From the NCBI GenBank assembly GCA_028622995.1, contig JAJQJQ010000024.1:1550001-1614000 (forward strand): a stretch of 64,000 bases of DNA, written 5' to 3'. This document shows positions 42,000 through 56,000 of this stretch, piece after piece. The notes beneath the pieces were generated by a model that did not search any database, was not told where the DNA came from, and worked only from the letters and a program-made list of their open reading frames with translations. A program made the position numbers and the translations under genes. The stretch's first letter is position 1, and each line of letters begins with the position of its first letter. Source of the DNA: Panagrolaimus kolymaensis. Lineage: Eukaryota; Nematoda; Chromadorea; Rhabditida; Panagrolaimidae.

Positions 42000-44830
42000 T
42001 GCAGATATAAATGTTTGAGTAACTAATTAACTAAATAACGTCAATTTAAAACTACCACCATAAATTATACTTTTTTATAACTAAAAGTAATGATGAAGAA
42101 AAAAAGAAACTAATTTCTTTTGTTTTTCTTTTTTGAATCGCGACGATGCAGTAAAAAGGATTAGAAAAAAAAATTCAAAAAAATTTATTGGCGCCTGCAA
42201 CGAAGAAAAAAAGGATGCGAGAAACAAAGGGAAAAGTCTCAGAGGCAAAAAAAAAATTTCAAGGAACTTGAAAGTGAATGAAAGCATTTCTAAAACACAG
42301 TATTCAATAAAACATATTTTTATGGAAACATTTTTTTATTTATATGACTAGAAAATTGTTATTGAATTAGTAAACGGAGTGCATTGAACATGTGAGGATG
42401 TTACTATGAACGTGATAAATTTGATAGTAAATTCAGTAACACCGCAGTCAACAACAGCAGATGTTAGGATTCTTCATTGATGGCGGACGCGTTAATGGAT
42501 TCGAATTTAGAAAAATTCAATCTTCACAATTTGTCAAGAATCGAGGAGGATGATATTATGCTTTTATGATTGCAATAAACCTATGTTTGGCAAAACTCAA
42601 ATTGTTCCATTTTGTTGGATTTTTTGATTTCCATCAAACTCAAATTTATCCCACGCTTCTGTACTTTTTACTTACTACAAAAAATTTTTAGTTCTTCAAG
42701 CAAAGAACATTTACTTATTATTGCTACCAATTAAATTTACCTAACGTCAAATTACAATTTTTTTAAATGAAACTTTGCGTACTTCAAATTTTATTAACTT
42801 TGCAACTTTTTGGAAACACAATTTTTTATTTTTTCAACCATTTCTTAGATCTCATTTAATTAAAATAAAATTATAGCTTTGCTTTTCTGTTTTCAGCTAC
42901 AGAGTTCATTTTTTTTAAACCCATTAAAAAAATTATAAATGTAAAAATAATTACAACTTTAAAAATTGTTTAATGTGCTTTTTTCATAGTTTCGAAAAAA
43001 AACCCTCAAAAGCAAGCAACAAATATGTTTGACTCAACAATAATTTGGAAACTCATACTTTTTTGTTTTTATAATTTTGGATGGATAATTCCGCCTTTCC
43101 TGTTTTTACTTACTTTAGATGGTTTTTGAATGTTTTTTTTTGGAGCAACAACACCAAAAATAATTGCTTCTTAGAATTATTTTTATTAAAAAAGAAAAAA
43201 GAAAGAAAGAGGAGGTGAGACATTTTTCATTCCTAACTTAAATTAATGGTTTTGTTTTTTTTACTTCTTACTTTTTTTGAGAAAGAAAAAGACAACGATC
43301 ATTTGATGTTTTTTTTTTCACTGCATTTAAGTTTTATCGCGGTTTTTGGTAAGCAATTTGGAACTCGATCTTTGGGTTAAAAAGTTGGTCAATAAAATAT
43401 TTTTGTATGCCGAATTTTTCGTTGTTGCTCGTGTCGGTTCATTAAACATTTACTCTTTAAAAAATTACTAAAGTTTCCATTTGCGTATTCATACCATTGG
43501 AGAAAAAAAAATACTGTAAGATGGTGGAGTACTTTCACTGCATCATGAGTGAGTATGCAACATTTTATTCTCAAATGAATATAAAATTTTTTATTGCTTC
43601 GCCACAGTTTTTACAAAGTTAAAGGAAAAAAACAACCTTTATTACTCTTTTTCTTTTTTTTACTGATTCAGAGACGATCTTTCTTTACCTTTCAAAGATT
43701 CCTTGAACACTAGCTTTGAAGCAGTGAACTTTGACCGATCGATTGGATCAATTTAAAGCTTTGTTGCTTCTTTTTTTCTTTACCAAAAAATCATTCCTTA
43801 TTTTCCAACTTTCCTTGTTAACTTTACTCATAAACAATTACTTTTAAAAATGTTAAAATTTAACCCAAATTTAAAAAATTGTTTTTGTTTTTTAACACAA
43901 AATTACATTAATTTTTTTAATATAGTTTTTTTAGATTTTCGAAAGAAGCTTTATATCTTTTTTGTTGTTGAAATCAAAAAAATAAAATTATGTAATACAT
44001 ATTTTATATCAATGGGGTTGTTGTGATGAGATTACAGATATTTTTAATAATATTTTTTTTATTATCCTCGTGTTTTTGTTTTTAGTCTTATTTTTTTCTT
44101 TCTTATTTTTGCTCGCTTTGAAATAAATAATAAATAAATAAATATTTATGGTAATTGTTTTACCTCTTTTTGAGAGCTTATTGGGTTAACCACTGAGCTC
44201 GCCTTTTTTGGGAGGAAAAGTTCACCAATTTTGTACACTAACTCATGTCAGCTTTTTTTTCGTAGTCAGCAATATTATGGTATAAAAATAATTTTTTGAT
44301 ACTATTTTTAGTTCACCAAAAAAAGCATGGCATAAAAATATAATATATTTAAATATTTTCCCCATTTTTACAAAGATGACGAAAAAAGGAGTGACTATAT
44401 TAATTTTTGGGTTATAAAAATTTTGAAATTGATTCAAAGCCTTGAGAAGCAAGCGTTTGCTTGATTTCTTCTTTAAATTTTATAAATTTTTATTAGAAAA
44501 TTGCCACATTTTTCCCCTGCCATAAAACCATCAAAGATATTGTGCACATATTTTTAGGATACTGTAAAAAGTTGCGATCATCGAAAAATATTTCACTTGG
44601 TTTTTATTTTTATTTTTTGGAAGCAATCGTGAGCTTCCTGAACTTTACGAATTTTACGTTTTTTTTTCAAAAGCATTTTTATTTTCTTCTTCCTTGTTTT
44701 TTTGGTTTATTTTAAATCCTCGATTTTGTTTTGATTAAATTAATTGTTCGCATTTATTTTATTCATAATCTGTATCTTTAATTCATTTAAACCTTTGTGC
44801 TTCAGAATCATTCCCCCCAAAAAAAGAAGT
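42000..44830. other. Divergent intergenic region between DONSON and GPCR genes
   Basis: 2.8 kb of A/T-rich DNA with both gene starts pointing outwards. I see no gene, RNA or repeat that I can support. Confidence 0.4.
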
Positions 44831-46061
44831 ATGGCATATCCCAATTCAATTCAAAACATTATTTGTGCAACCAATTTTATTACAGCTTCATTATTACTTT
44901 ATTTATTTGTTTATTATGTATATGTTCATAAAACCAAAGGATTAAAAGTTTTACCTAAAAGTTTAAAGTAAGCTTTTAAAATTTTTTAATTTTCTTCCAA
45001 ACAACTTTTTTACTTTTTTTAGATGGTATTTATTAACTTGCACTTTACCCTACAGCATTCTTGAAGCTATTGGTTCCTTATATTTCTCATCTCATATTAT
45101 CATTCATCATGAATATGAAGGACCAGTTTATAAAATCACTCGATTTATCATAGCTGCTTCAGCTCAACTTGTTCGCGGTTCATTATTTATTATTTTAATT
45201 GAAAGAATTGTTTCAACAATTTTCTTAGAAAAATACAGCAAATTTTCTTCAAGTCTCACATCTTTTATTTTTATGACTTTTGTATCGTATTTTACAACAA
45301 TAATTCATATGGGGCCAGATTTTCTTTGTAAGATAGAAATTTAAAATTTTTAGGTGAAAAAAATAATTCAATTTTTTTTTTCTTCTTCAGGGTTATTTGT
45401 CCCTAATTTAAAATATATTTATTTTGACGTAGTTTATGTTGAATTTGGTATACATATTTTTATTATTTTTATCACAAAAATCCTGCATATTATTAACAAA
45501 GAAATGTATGAAAGTTTAGCTTACAGAGTTTCATTGAAGCGGAGATATCAGGTAAAATGTTTTTGCAATCCGAGAAGCAGCGATTAAAAAAAGCCACACT
45601 TTTTTTGGTCAAAAAACGTTTGAACAAATTTTTTTTATTTGTTTCTAATCCTCGCCTTTTTTCAGATTCTTGAAAACATCAAAGTTTTAACATTTCTTTG
45701 GCCAATAATTCTCATTTTTGCAATTATTTCTCCGCTGGGTTTCATTTTAACTTTGATACATAATTTTGTTATTAAAACTGTTGCTCCAATTTGCTTTTTT
45801 CTTATTGTACGGACTTATCAATCAAAGATACACAATGTTACTAAAAAAGCCTAATTTTAATTTCAGACTTACCATCTCTCGTTTATATTGATTTTACTTT
45901 ATCGAATTCGTGCAAATTCAAAGATGACCGCAATCAATCATTTATATCAAAATGAAAAACGTATTATGCCGATTATTAGCCCACTTGGGAAAAGTTTACC
46001 CACATATTCAACATCAGAATTTTATTTTAATAATTTACATAAACAATGGAATCAAAAATAG
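44831..46061 (+). CDS. Seven-transmembrane chemoreceptor of the nematode Sra/Sre type
   Basis: Five exons (44831-44967, 45023-45327, 45391-45551, 45666-45806, 45867-46061) give 312 aa. The protein is almost entirely hydrophobic, with about seven predicted membrane helices starting at 'FITASLLLYLFVYYVYV'. A basic loop 'YRVSLKRRYQILENIKVL' lies before the sixth helix; a loop of the form (S/L)xRYQ.xEN is the hallmark of the Sra/Srab/Sre group of nematode serpentine receptors. Such receptors usually sit in cilia of chemosensory neurons and couple to G proteins. The ligand cannot be predicted. Which subfamily it belongs to is uncertain. Confidence 0.7.
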
Positions 46062-47061
46062 TTGGAGTTAATTACGCTACCATGTGCAACAAAAGAAGTT
46101 CTTGTTGTTGTTGCACTTTCAAGTAAGAAGCAGCAGTAAACATCAGAAAACTTTTAAAAAAAAATCATTTACTTGATTACTGTTTTTTTATTTGTGCGGC
46201 TTTTAGTCTCTCTTTTAATTGTTTACTACCAAATACATATGTAATCGAATTAATTTTAATAAATACAATATGCCGTTTATGGACAGATTTTATTCCATTT
46301 CAAAGAAAGAAAGAAAAAAACACTTATGTTTACATGTTTTTCTCTGCCTTAATAAAAGTAATATATCAAAATATTTCTAATGCATGTTTGTATGTTGTTG
46401 CTTAACTAAGATTCGATTTAATCGAGTTACTGCGTTAATCCAATCGCATTTAATAGTTCCTGTTAATAACTGCAAAATTTATTTATCTGCAATCATTGCT
46501 TTTTGTCCGAACCATTAGGGTTGAAGTTGATAAAAATCACAGAAATTTATGTAAACTTGCACAGAGGTCTCAAAAAATCGACAAAGATCATTGATCAAGA
46601 AAATACTTGTTAAAACTTTATTTCCATCTTTTTTTTAAAAAAATAAACACATAATTAAAAAGAGCAATTACAATAATAATAATAATACAATTTATTGACA
46701 CCAAAGAAAAATACAAAGATACCGTGTTGTTAAAAGGAGGGATATAATAAAAATTAATAATAAATAATTAAAAGGTTTTACAGGATAATAACAATAATCA
46801 CAATTAAGAAACAACATTATTTAAAGAAGCCCATTTTAAAGAATTAGTTGAAAATGATGAAAGAACAATAAAAAAAAACAAGCATTAGCTCTGTCCCATT
46901 GTGACATTAAAACAATAAAAATAAATAAAAGATAAAAAGAAGGCGACGACGATGAAATTGATGAAGAGATATTACAGCATCAGCATCTTCTTTTTGAAAT
47001 TAGCCCGATTTTGTTATAGATATATTCTTTGACATTTCTTTCTTCTTTCCTTTTTTCTTCT
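46062..47061. other. Convergent intergenic region
   Basis: Contains the 3' ends of the GPCR gene (plus) and the ACBD3-like gene (minus). It is rich in ATAATAATA runs near 46670-46800; nothing else was recognised. Confidence 0.4.
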
Positions 47062-50000
47062 TTACTTGCTATAATAAACACGATAGTATAAAGTTTTTGA
47101 GCGCCAAAGTGAATATGAATTATCAAATTTGAGAAGATATACACCACGAGCAGGATAAACATGTGAACCAGCAAAAACTTCTTCATGACAATCTCGACGA
47201 TAAACAGGAATGATTTCATCTACAGCTGGTTTATTTGGATCACGTTGTTTTTTAGCAGCTGCAGCAGATTCAACATCTCCAACTGCTGGGGGATTTCCAG
47301 ATGATTCAGCTTCTTCATCGTATTCTTCGTCGGATGATTCTGATACATGTACAGATACTTCAGAGGTTTCAGAAATTGACCATTCAAAATAAACACCAAA
47401 TCCAATATCATAGTAATCGGTTGCAAATTCCCAAAAAAGGCATGTACCTTCTTCATGAGTTGGAACACGAACCTAAAATCATAATATTTTATTAGTTTCA
47501 CACCATCTTACAAAACTATCCATTACCGTAACAGTTTCACCATGACCAACTTTGATAATTCCTTCAGGGCCTTCTTTTTTGATTTGAGCTTTAAATTCTT
47601 GAATATCTTTTCGATTCCATAATGATGCAGGAGCTATTTTTGGATTTGCTAAAAAATAATCAGATTAGTTACTGTAATGAATGAAAGATAAATTGGATTA
47701 GTAACACAATATTAACCATGGTAGTTGCATGACCAATAACTATCAAATGCCACTTTAGCGAAAAGCAATAAAAAATGTTAGCAAGCTAGCAAAAACAAAT
47801 GGGAATGGAGTTTGTGGAAATCATGGTAATTGAAAAGTTTTTTACAAAGCTTGTTCGAACTTTGTGTGACAAAAAGTCGTTTCAAATGAACTTTTCTTTC
47901 TGCAAAATCGAGATTGTTTTGACATTCCATTTTTTAGAAAGCATCTCTTTACTTCGACTAAAGCCTCCAATAGCTATAAAGTCACACAACTAGGTGATTT
48001 ACTCATTTTAAAAAAGCTGTAAATGATTCAACCTCGTTGGAGAGAAAGAAAAATTCATTCATAAACTTAAAAGGTGAAAAAGAAAGTTAAAAAAATAGGG
48101 AAAGGGATAAAAAAAATAAAGCACCAAAGTTACAACAAAATTACAATTTTTATAATTTTGCTTACAGTGACAGAAGAGACCCATTTGGCCGTGAATAGAA
48201 GGTACTAAAAAAATTGTGTTGTTGAACTAAAGTTAGTAATAATCGTGTTTTTAAAGATGGCACATTTTCAGTGATTGCAAAACTGAGTTATTTGTGTCGG
48301 TTTTCCATCATGTTTTCCTTCAGCAGAAATTAGAAAGCATAGAAAAAAAGCAAAGAAAAAAAGTGAAAAAAGAAGATTACAGTAATCTAATGAGTTGATT
48401 ATAGTTTTTAGCGAAAGTTTTAGTTAACTTCAAACAAATTTTTTATACGATATAGCTAACTGTAAACTTACATGGAAGTTCATCACCTTCTATTTCACTT
48501 TCAGATTCATCATCTTCATCTTTAGGTGTTCGAGGACGTTCTAAACCTTCTTGCATATATGAATCACGAGTTTTTGTACCAATTTCCGAATCAGATGATT
48601 CTTCACCAGGTGATTTTTGACGTTGATTTTGTTGATCTTGTTGTTGTTGATTTGTAAGTGTTGTTCCATCATTTAATGATAATTGTCCTATTTGACCTTC
48701 AATTGTTGCAGCTTGTGCTTCAGCTTGTCTTGCATATACTTGAGACATGTATTGTTCGTAATGTTGTTCACGAAGTTGTTGAATAAGTTGTTCTTGCTAA
48801 AAATTAATAAAAATTAGTAATATAAAACAAAATTCATTAAAAAAAATTTTGCAACAATTTTTGATCTCTTAAAACCAATCATATGATCTTTAGCTTATCT
48901 ATTTAGTTACACCTACTGATCTCATTAAGCATCCACACATAAAACTTAGTTGTTGATGCCAATCTATTTTTAAAAAACACTTTCATCAATCACTAAACGT
49001 TTTTGCAAAAAGGTGGATTTTGCACTCTATCATCCACCAACGTGGATTAAACATTCTTTAAAGAACAAAAACGTGCAAATGAGTACTTTTATCTTTCTTC
49101 CATTATCAACATACGCCCATCACCATCATCTGATCAACTAATTTTTATCCAAAAATAATTTAAACCATTATCAAGCTGGATGACCAAAGGTAAGAGAAAG
49201 GGAGTCAGCTGTTTTATAAATGTGGTTAATGAATGATGATGAACGAGAGGACGAAAATCAAAAGCAGTACGCAATGTTTAAAGAAAAATAAAATAGCGCC
49301 GTTCGTTCGAAAATGAATTTTGTTTTGTGTGTGTTTCAATCATGTCAGAAAGGTTAAAATGAAACTTTTTGTTTTCATTCTAAAATTTTAGTAATATTTT
49401 TTTTTCTCTGCCGTGAAAACATACGATGATTTTGTCTCTGACTAATTTCCTAAATTTGTCATTATTGTTGGTGGCAATCAGAAAATTATAATGCTCTAAA
49501 TTTTTCCATTTTCCACTTTCCTCCTTTTTTGCAAAAAAAGAAAATATAAAAATGCTTCAGAAAATAAAAACTTTAAAGTGGCCATATTTTTCACTAAATC
49601 ACGTGGTTTTTTTCTTCAAATTTTTGTAAAAGCTTCAAACTTATTTTATATTTTTTCTTCTTCATTTTCTAAATTTACTACGTAAAAACAGTAAAGAGCA
49701 AAAAGCAATCAGATGAGTGGAAAGGGAAACGTCAAAGTGGCTCTCTAAAATCCTTTCTTTTCTCTTTTTTTTCCTCAATGAAATGGAAAAAAAGAAAGAA
49801 ACTTTTTTTAATTGCAAACAAAAATGGTTGATCACCATCATCACCAAGTGTTTTGTTAAGATAAAAAATACGGTGGTCATCTTTAAAAACTTTTGAAATG
49901 CTTATTATTTCCTAAAAAATTCCAAATCATTCAAAACGAGTATCTCGAAGTCTTAATATAACTAATCTTATTCTCAAAAGAGCTGCATTAACTATTCATT

Positions 50001-53000
50001 TTCCCATGATTAAATATACCAACCAAATTTAAAAGCTATTGTAATTTTAATTAAAGCAACCATATTTTTTTCCATCTAAACCCATGTTTTTTTTAGCGCA
50101 ATTTCCTTTTTTTCTCCATCTCATTCATAAACTCTTTAACATTTTTTGATTGTCCTCCTCATCATCTTCAAGAAGAAGAAAAAAGCAAAGACCACATTTA
50201 TTTGTTCTTGTCTCTTCAACTATAAATCGAACAACGAAAACAACGCCGTTAAAACTCTTTTTCTTTTTTTTACCCTCTCTCTAAAGCTTTTATTTTCTTT
50301 GTCTCTTTCCCAGGATGCAATTTGATCCACGTTGAACCACTTTTTTTTCTTAACTCGTACTTTTATCTCTCAAAAAAATTGATTTTATTAAAAAAGAGTA
50401 ATTATTTTAACTTTCAGTTAGTAAATTTTTAAGAAATATTGTCTGATGGAAAAATTAAATAAAGATTGCTTATTACAAATTTTCTCACACATAGATTTTC
50501 TTTCAAAAATTAAATTGGAACTTGTATGCAAAAAGTGGTACCATGTTTTGCAGGTTTTTAGTCACTAAATTTTAGACAAATGACTAACCATCGTGAAATT
50601 TATAGGATTGCCGCTCATATTCTGAAGCCACAAAATTAGATATATCAGAATTTTTATTTGTTACAAATTCAGAATATTATCAACAAGATAATATTAATTT
50701 TTTACCATTGGTTAAAGGAATTGTTCAACGTGGTGGACCTTATGTTAAAGAGATAACTTTTGGTTATCGTTGGTTAAAAATTTCTCAAATCATCTTGGAT
50801 CACATTACAGAGTAAAGAAACTTTCTCATGCGGAAACATAAAATTAGTTACACTCAAAAAGTTTAGGCATTGTTCACAACTAAAAACTTTAAACCTTGGT
50901 TGCTGCATTATTAATGGAAGTCTCAAAGGATTATTAAAAAAGTTTGCTCCACAATTAGAAATTTTTACTTTGGAAGAATCAACATGGGTTGAAGAAGCGC
51001 ATCTTCATGAAGTATCAGATTATTTATCAGAATTTAAAGCAATAAAAAGTTTAAATTTGCGGAAAGCTAAATTCAATTTAGATCCTATTGTTCATCTTCC
51101 ACCTTTTATCGAGTAATAAATTCGGATTTTATACTGTAGCATTCCCTAACTATTCCCTCATTTTTAGAAATATCGATATTTCAGCAGCTAAACAAATTTC
51201 TGGATATGCGCTAGCTTATTTTTTTGAAACTCATCCTAATCTTAAATCATTTCAAATGTCCCCACTTCCACATTCATTAATAATGTCTTATTCTTATTAT
51301 CTCCAATATGAAGAGGAACCCGAAGATGGAGGATTACAAACGGTTATCGACGCGTTAATAAATTTAAAAGCATTAGAAACATTGGAAATTGGATTTATTC
51401 CACACGATTCGTATTCCCTCGATATTTATACAATTTCACAATTAACTTCATTAAAGACTTTATCTTTTGAAGTAAGTCGTAATCTTAAAAAAAAGTAACT
51501 GCTATTTAAAAAAAGGAGGTAAAAAAATAATAATTTCTATTTCTATCAAGCAGCATACATTTATGTTGCTATTAGCAACGAAGAAGTAATTTTGGTTCTG
51601 TTTAAAAATAACAAACATACTTAAAAAATTAATAGAAAAAAATTGAAAAGAGAAAGGAGCGAGAAAAGGAAAAAACGTAAAAAAAATATGAATCAATTAT
51701 AGGCATGTGACTGTTTAACATACAGCAACCTTCAAACTATTTTTGAATGCATGACAAATTTAGAAGCATTAACAATAATTAATTGTATTAAAATTGGAAA
51801 TTATTCCCCTATTGGTGGATTAAAAAATTTAAAATATTTACATATTGAAAAGACCATACAAATGTGTGATCAAGATTTGGAAGTTCTTGCAGATAAAGGA
51901 AAATTGGAAACTTTAAAGCTAAAAAAGTGCTTCAATATTACAAACAAAGGAGTGAAGTATGCTGTAACAAAATGTCCATTAAAGGAGGTTAGCTTATTGG
52001 AAAATTGGTTTGTTGCAAATAGAAAAAGTTTCATTTCAGCTCGATTTGTCCATGTGTGAAAATATTGATGATTCAAGTATTCGTGCCCTTGTTGAAACTG
52101 ATAATCGATGCAGAATTAAAACTTTAACTTTAAATACATGCCCTCATATTACTGGGTAAGTCACAACTTATCACCAAAAAAAGAAAATTTTTATCTTAAA
52201 AATTACAGAAAGGGGATTGCTAAACTTGCTCAATGCCCACAAGTTCTTAGCACTTTACAACAACTTGATGTAACAAGAAATAAATATGTTGTAAATGATG
52301 CGTTGCTTCTCCTTCATAGAGCGTTATTATCAATGTTTCGTCAAAATCAGGTAGCTTACTAAGCCAACGGAAGAACCAAAAACAATTTTAATTTTTAGAC
52401 TTTGACTTGCTATGTATCACATAGTGGAATTACAAGCGCGGTTGAAAAAGAAATCGAAAAAACGATTACTTTGGTATTTTAATTTGACTGTGCCTAATAG
52501 ATATTAATTAATGCTTTGTATTTATACTTATATATTTTTCCTAATTTAACACACAAAAAATGTTTAAAAATTATAGCTCAAACCGGTTATCAAAACCCAA
52601 TAAAAAATGCGTGTTGTTTCTGTCTTGTTTATTTTTGTTTGAAAATTTAAAGTAATAATAAAAGCTAACAAAAGAATGCTCAAGCATCCAAGAAGAAATG
52701 AAACCTATGAAAGTGCAACAATTTTCTAAAGTATTTAGCTACATCGAAGTTAACAGAAATCTCACAAAATGGATTAACTTCTTACGACAAAAAATAAACA
52801 ATATGCATTCGAAAGCTTGAAGGATAGCTCAGTAATTTCATCCCCAATTTAGTGATAATTTTGAGTTCCTAGTGAAAATAAAAGTATCTTCAATAAAGTG
52901 TAAACTAACCTTAGCAGGATCACCAGGATGGGTTTGTTGAGCGTATGCCAAAAATTGATGATAAGTTGCTTTATTGAGAGCTTCTTGAATTTGACGCCTA

Positions 53001-56000
53001 AAAATAAATATATGAAACTTTTGAAAATTATTGAAGATAAAAAAGAGCCTACCTTTGTTCTTCGTATTTCTTTAAAACTTCACTATTTTCAGCGTTACCG
53101 TCTATCAGATGATTGTATGTTACACTATTAACCATATTATTTGATTCACGACGACGTTCCCTGAAAATATGAGTATTAATAACAAAAAAATATTCATAAA
53201 AGAAAAATGTAAAAAAGCTTCATGTAAGCAAGCAACTCTCAATAAGCGCAACCTTTTTTTCTTATGTAGCATTTACACTCTCTCGCTTTTTCCCCTTTTC
53301 TCTCCTTATGGCAGTAGAGTAAGCATTTGGTTAGCTTTCTTTCTCTATTCTTTGCAAAGCGACCCAACGACGAAAAAAAGTGTTCGTAATCAATAGGCAT
53401 TTGCGCTGCTATCTTCTAATACTCTCTTTTTTTGTGCTACTTCTTCTTCATCTTATTCTTTAGTTAGTGAATGGCAAATAAGTTGTTTTGAGAGAGAAGA
53501 AAATAGAACATGAGTTTATTAGAAATTTGTTAAAAAATATTTTTCTTGAAAGAAAGAAAAAATGGTTAACTAAATTGCGAACTAAAAAAAGAGAAATGTT
53601 GAAAAAAGGGCAACAAACAAGTCACATGTTGGCGACTAACATGTGGGTAAATAAATAAAACCCAAGCTAGTAAAAAAATTCAAATCAAAAGTTTTACATT
53701 TTTAGGTTTCAGAATTACTAGCAGAAAGCTAGTTGGATTCCTCTCGATACATCGTTACCTATGTGGATAATCTCATTATTTTGAAAATACAGTAACGTTT
53801 AGGAAATGGACAAAGTTATCATTTTACATTGAAATATCATAAAACTCATTTCATCGCTATCAAAAATTACCTCCATTTAAGCTTTTCAGCAAAATAGTTA
53901 AACATTATTTTAAATTCAAAAGATGTAACAACCTTATACCATTGCCTCCCATACAAATCATCTAAAATAAACAACAGTCAAAAAAGCTTTTTTTCTTCTT
54001 GAATAAGAATAAAAAATCCTAAGTTTTTAAATCCCCAAAATTAAAGCGTGCAATAAAACAACAGATGTTCATCATTTTCATTTTTTGAGGGTGAAGGAAT
54101 AAAGAAAGAAGCAACGATTTGGTAGCATCGAAATGTATTCATAGTTTTAAAAAACAGTTAAAGCGATCATCATCTGGATGAGAAGAAAAAAATGTGCTTG
54201 TTGTCTACGTTGAATCAATATGGGTGGATTAAACATACTAGAATGCGCCCTTTTCAAAGCAAAGCAAAAATAAATAGTTTTATTGTTAAACGGAAGGAAA
54301 GAAAGCTCAAAAAACATATAATAAAAATGTAAAACATAAAGCTTTAAGGAGATGAAATAAACAAGAGATATGTTTTATTTAATATTGTTGGCTTTATTTT
54401 AACAACAGACCCACTGAATTAAAAAAATGATGAAACGCAAATAATTTCTAATCTTTGTTTGATTAATAGAAAAATTATAGTATAACAAAAAATGAATGTG
54501 TATTAGAAGGGGCAAAGAATTACGAAATGGTAAACTTAATCAACACCAAAGGTCGCACTACTCAAAACAGATATGATAGATAAAATATAAGTTTTTACAA
54601 AAAGCTAACCACCCAAGAAAAATGTCGCTAATTGGTTTTTTTTACATTACAATATTATGCTTTTGGTGTCATCCTTAGAAATCAGCCATTTTTTGTTGTT
54701 CATCGATTCATGCGTCGTTAAATAGCGACACGATTGCTTTCCACACTAGCGTGAGAGAGACTGCTTTGCTTACACAAAAAAAATTAAACATAATAAAAAA
54801 TAAACTTACAATACAGCTTTTGAAGTTTCAATTGCAGCTCTTTCATTTATATGTGGTTTGAATGTAGGACATACGACATCTAATAAACGAACAAATTCTA
54901 ACATTGCTTCTTCGCGATTTAAATCGCCGAGTTTTTGCCACTCTTTGCTGAAAAGTTAATATAAAGATTAGTTACATATTTATTTCAATAAAAAAAATTT
55001 GTTGAACGTTGAAATAAAACAGATTTGAACCTTTAAAGAAAATTCCCATATCAACTTTTTTTCTTTCTGTCTTTTATTTTTTTGAATCCAATTGGGGATT
55101 CCAATCTTAGATAAAAGGATACAGCTTTTTAGGTTTTTTTTATTCTTGTGTTGCAGTTTAGACCAAGAAGAAAGGAACATCGAGAAATAAGAGTTACAAA
55201 TATAAGCAAAGGGTTGAAGAAAATGTCAATCAAATAATGTGGGAACTCATAAATGGTAATTTATAAAAAAGTAATAATCTCACACATCAACATGAAAAGA
55301 CTTTGTGGAAAAAATATTCAGCAAAATAAATGAATGATAAGGTTCAAAAACAAATGTGAATACTAAAGACAAAGGTTGTTTTCTATTAACAAAACAAAAA
55401 ACAACTCAGACTGACTGTGAATCATAGTAATGATTCTAGCGAAACCAACCATCTCAAAGCACATAACTAAAATATGTTTCAGACTAAAATCGATTCACAT
55501 AAATACTATCCTTTTGTAAAATAGGTGTAGCAAGATATCGGTTCGAAAAAGAAAGTAACATTCAAACAAAAAAAACAGCTTCATGGTGCCTTAAAAAGGA
55601 AAAAAAACAAACATAAATCTTTATCAAAGGGTCAATCTCAAAAAAAGTAAGAAAAAAGAGCAATTCCAAAAAAAGAAGCATCTCCCAATTTTTATCCATT
55701 TTAGAATTTTTTACATTTCTTAAATTTTCTTCTTCTGAAATTCTCTCTTTCTTTTCTCTTCCTTCAACAGAAAAGGCTAAATTCAATCATCAAAAGAGAA
55801 AATAAAAATAAAACGAGTAAAATCGTGTGTGTGTCGCTTTCAATTTGTCAAGAACGAATTAGCTTTTCAGTAATTTTTTTCTTATATTTGACTTTGCTAA
55901 AGACTTATTGTTGTTCAAACATTTTTTAAGTTCGAAAAAGTAAAACTCAAAAACCGGCATAAAAAAATGGTCAAAAATTATGTATGATAAACTTTCTTTA

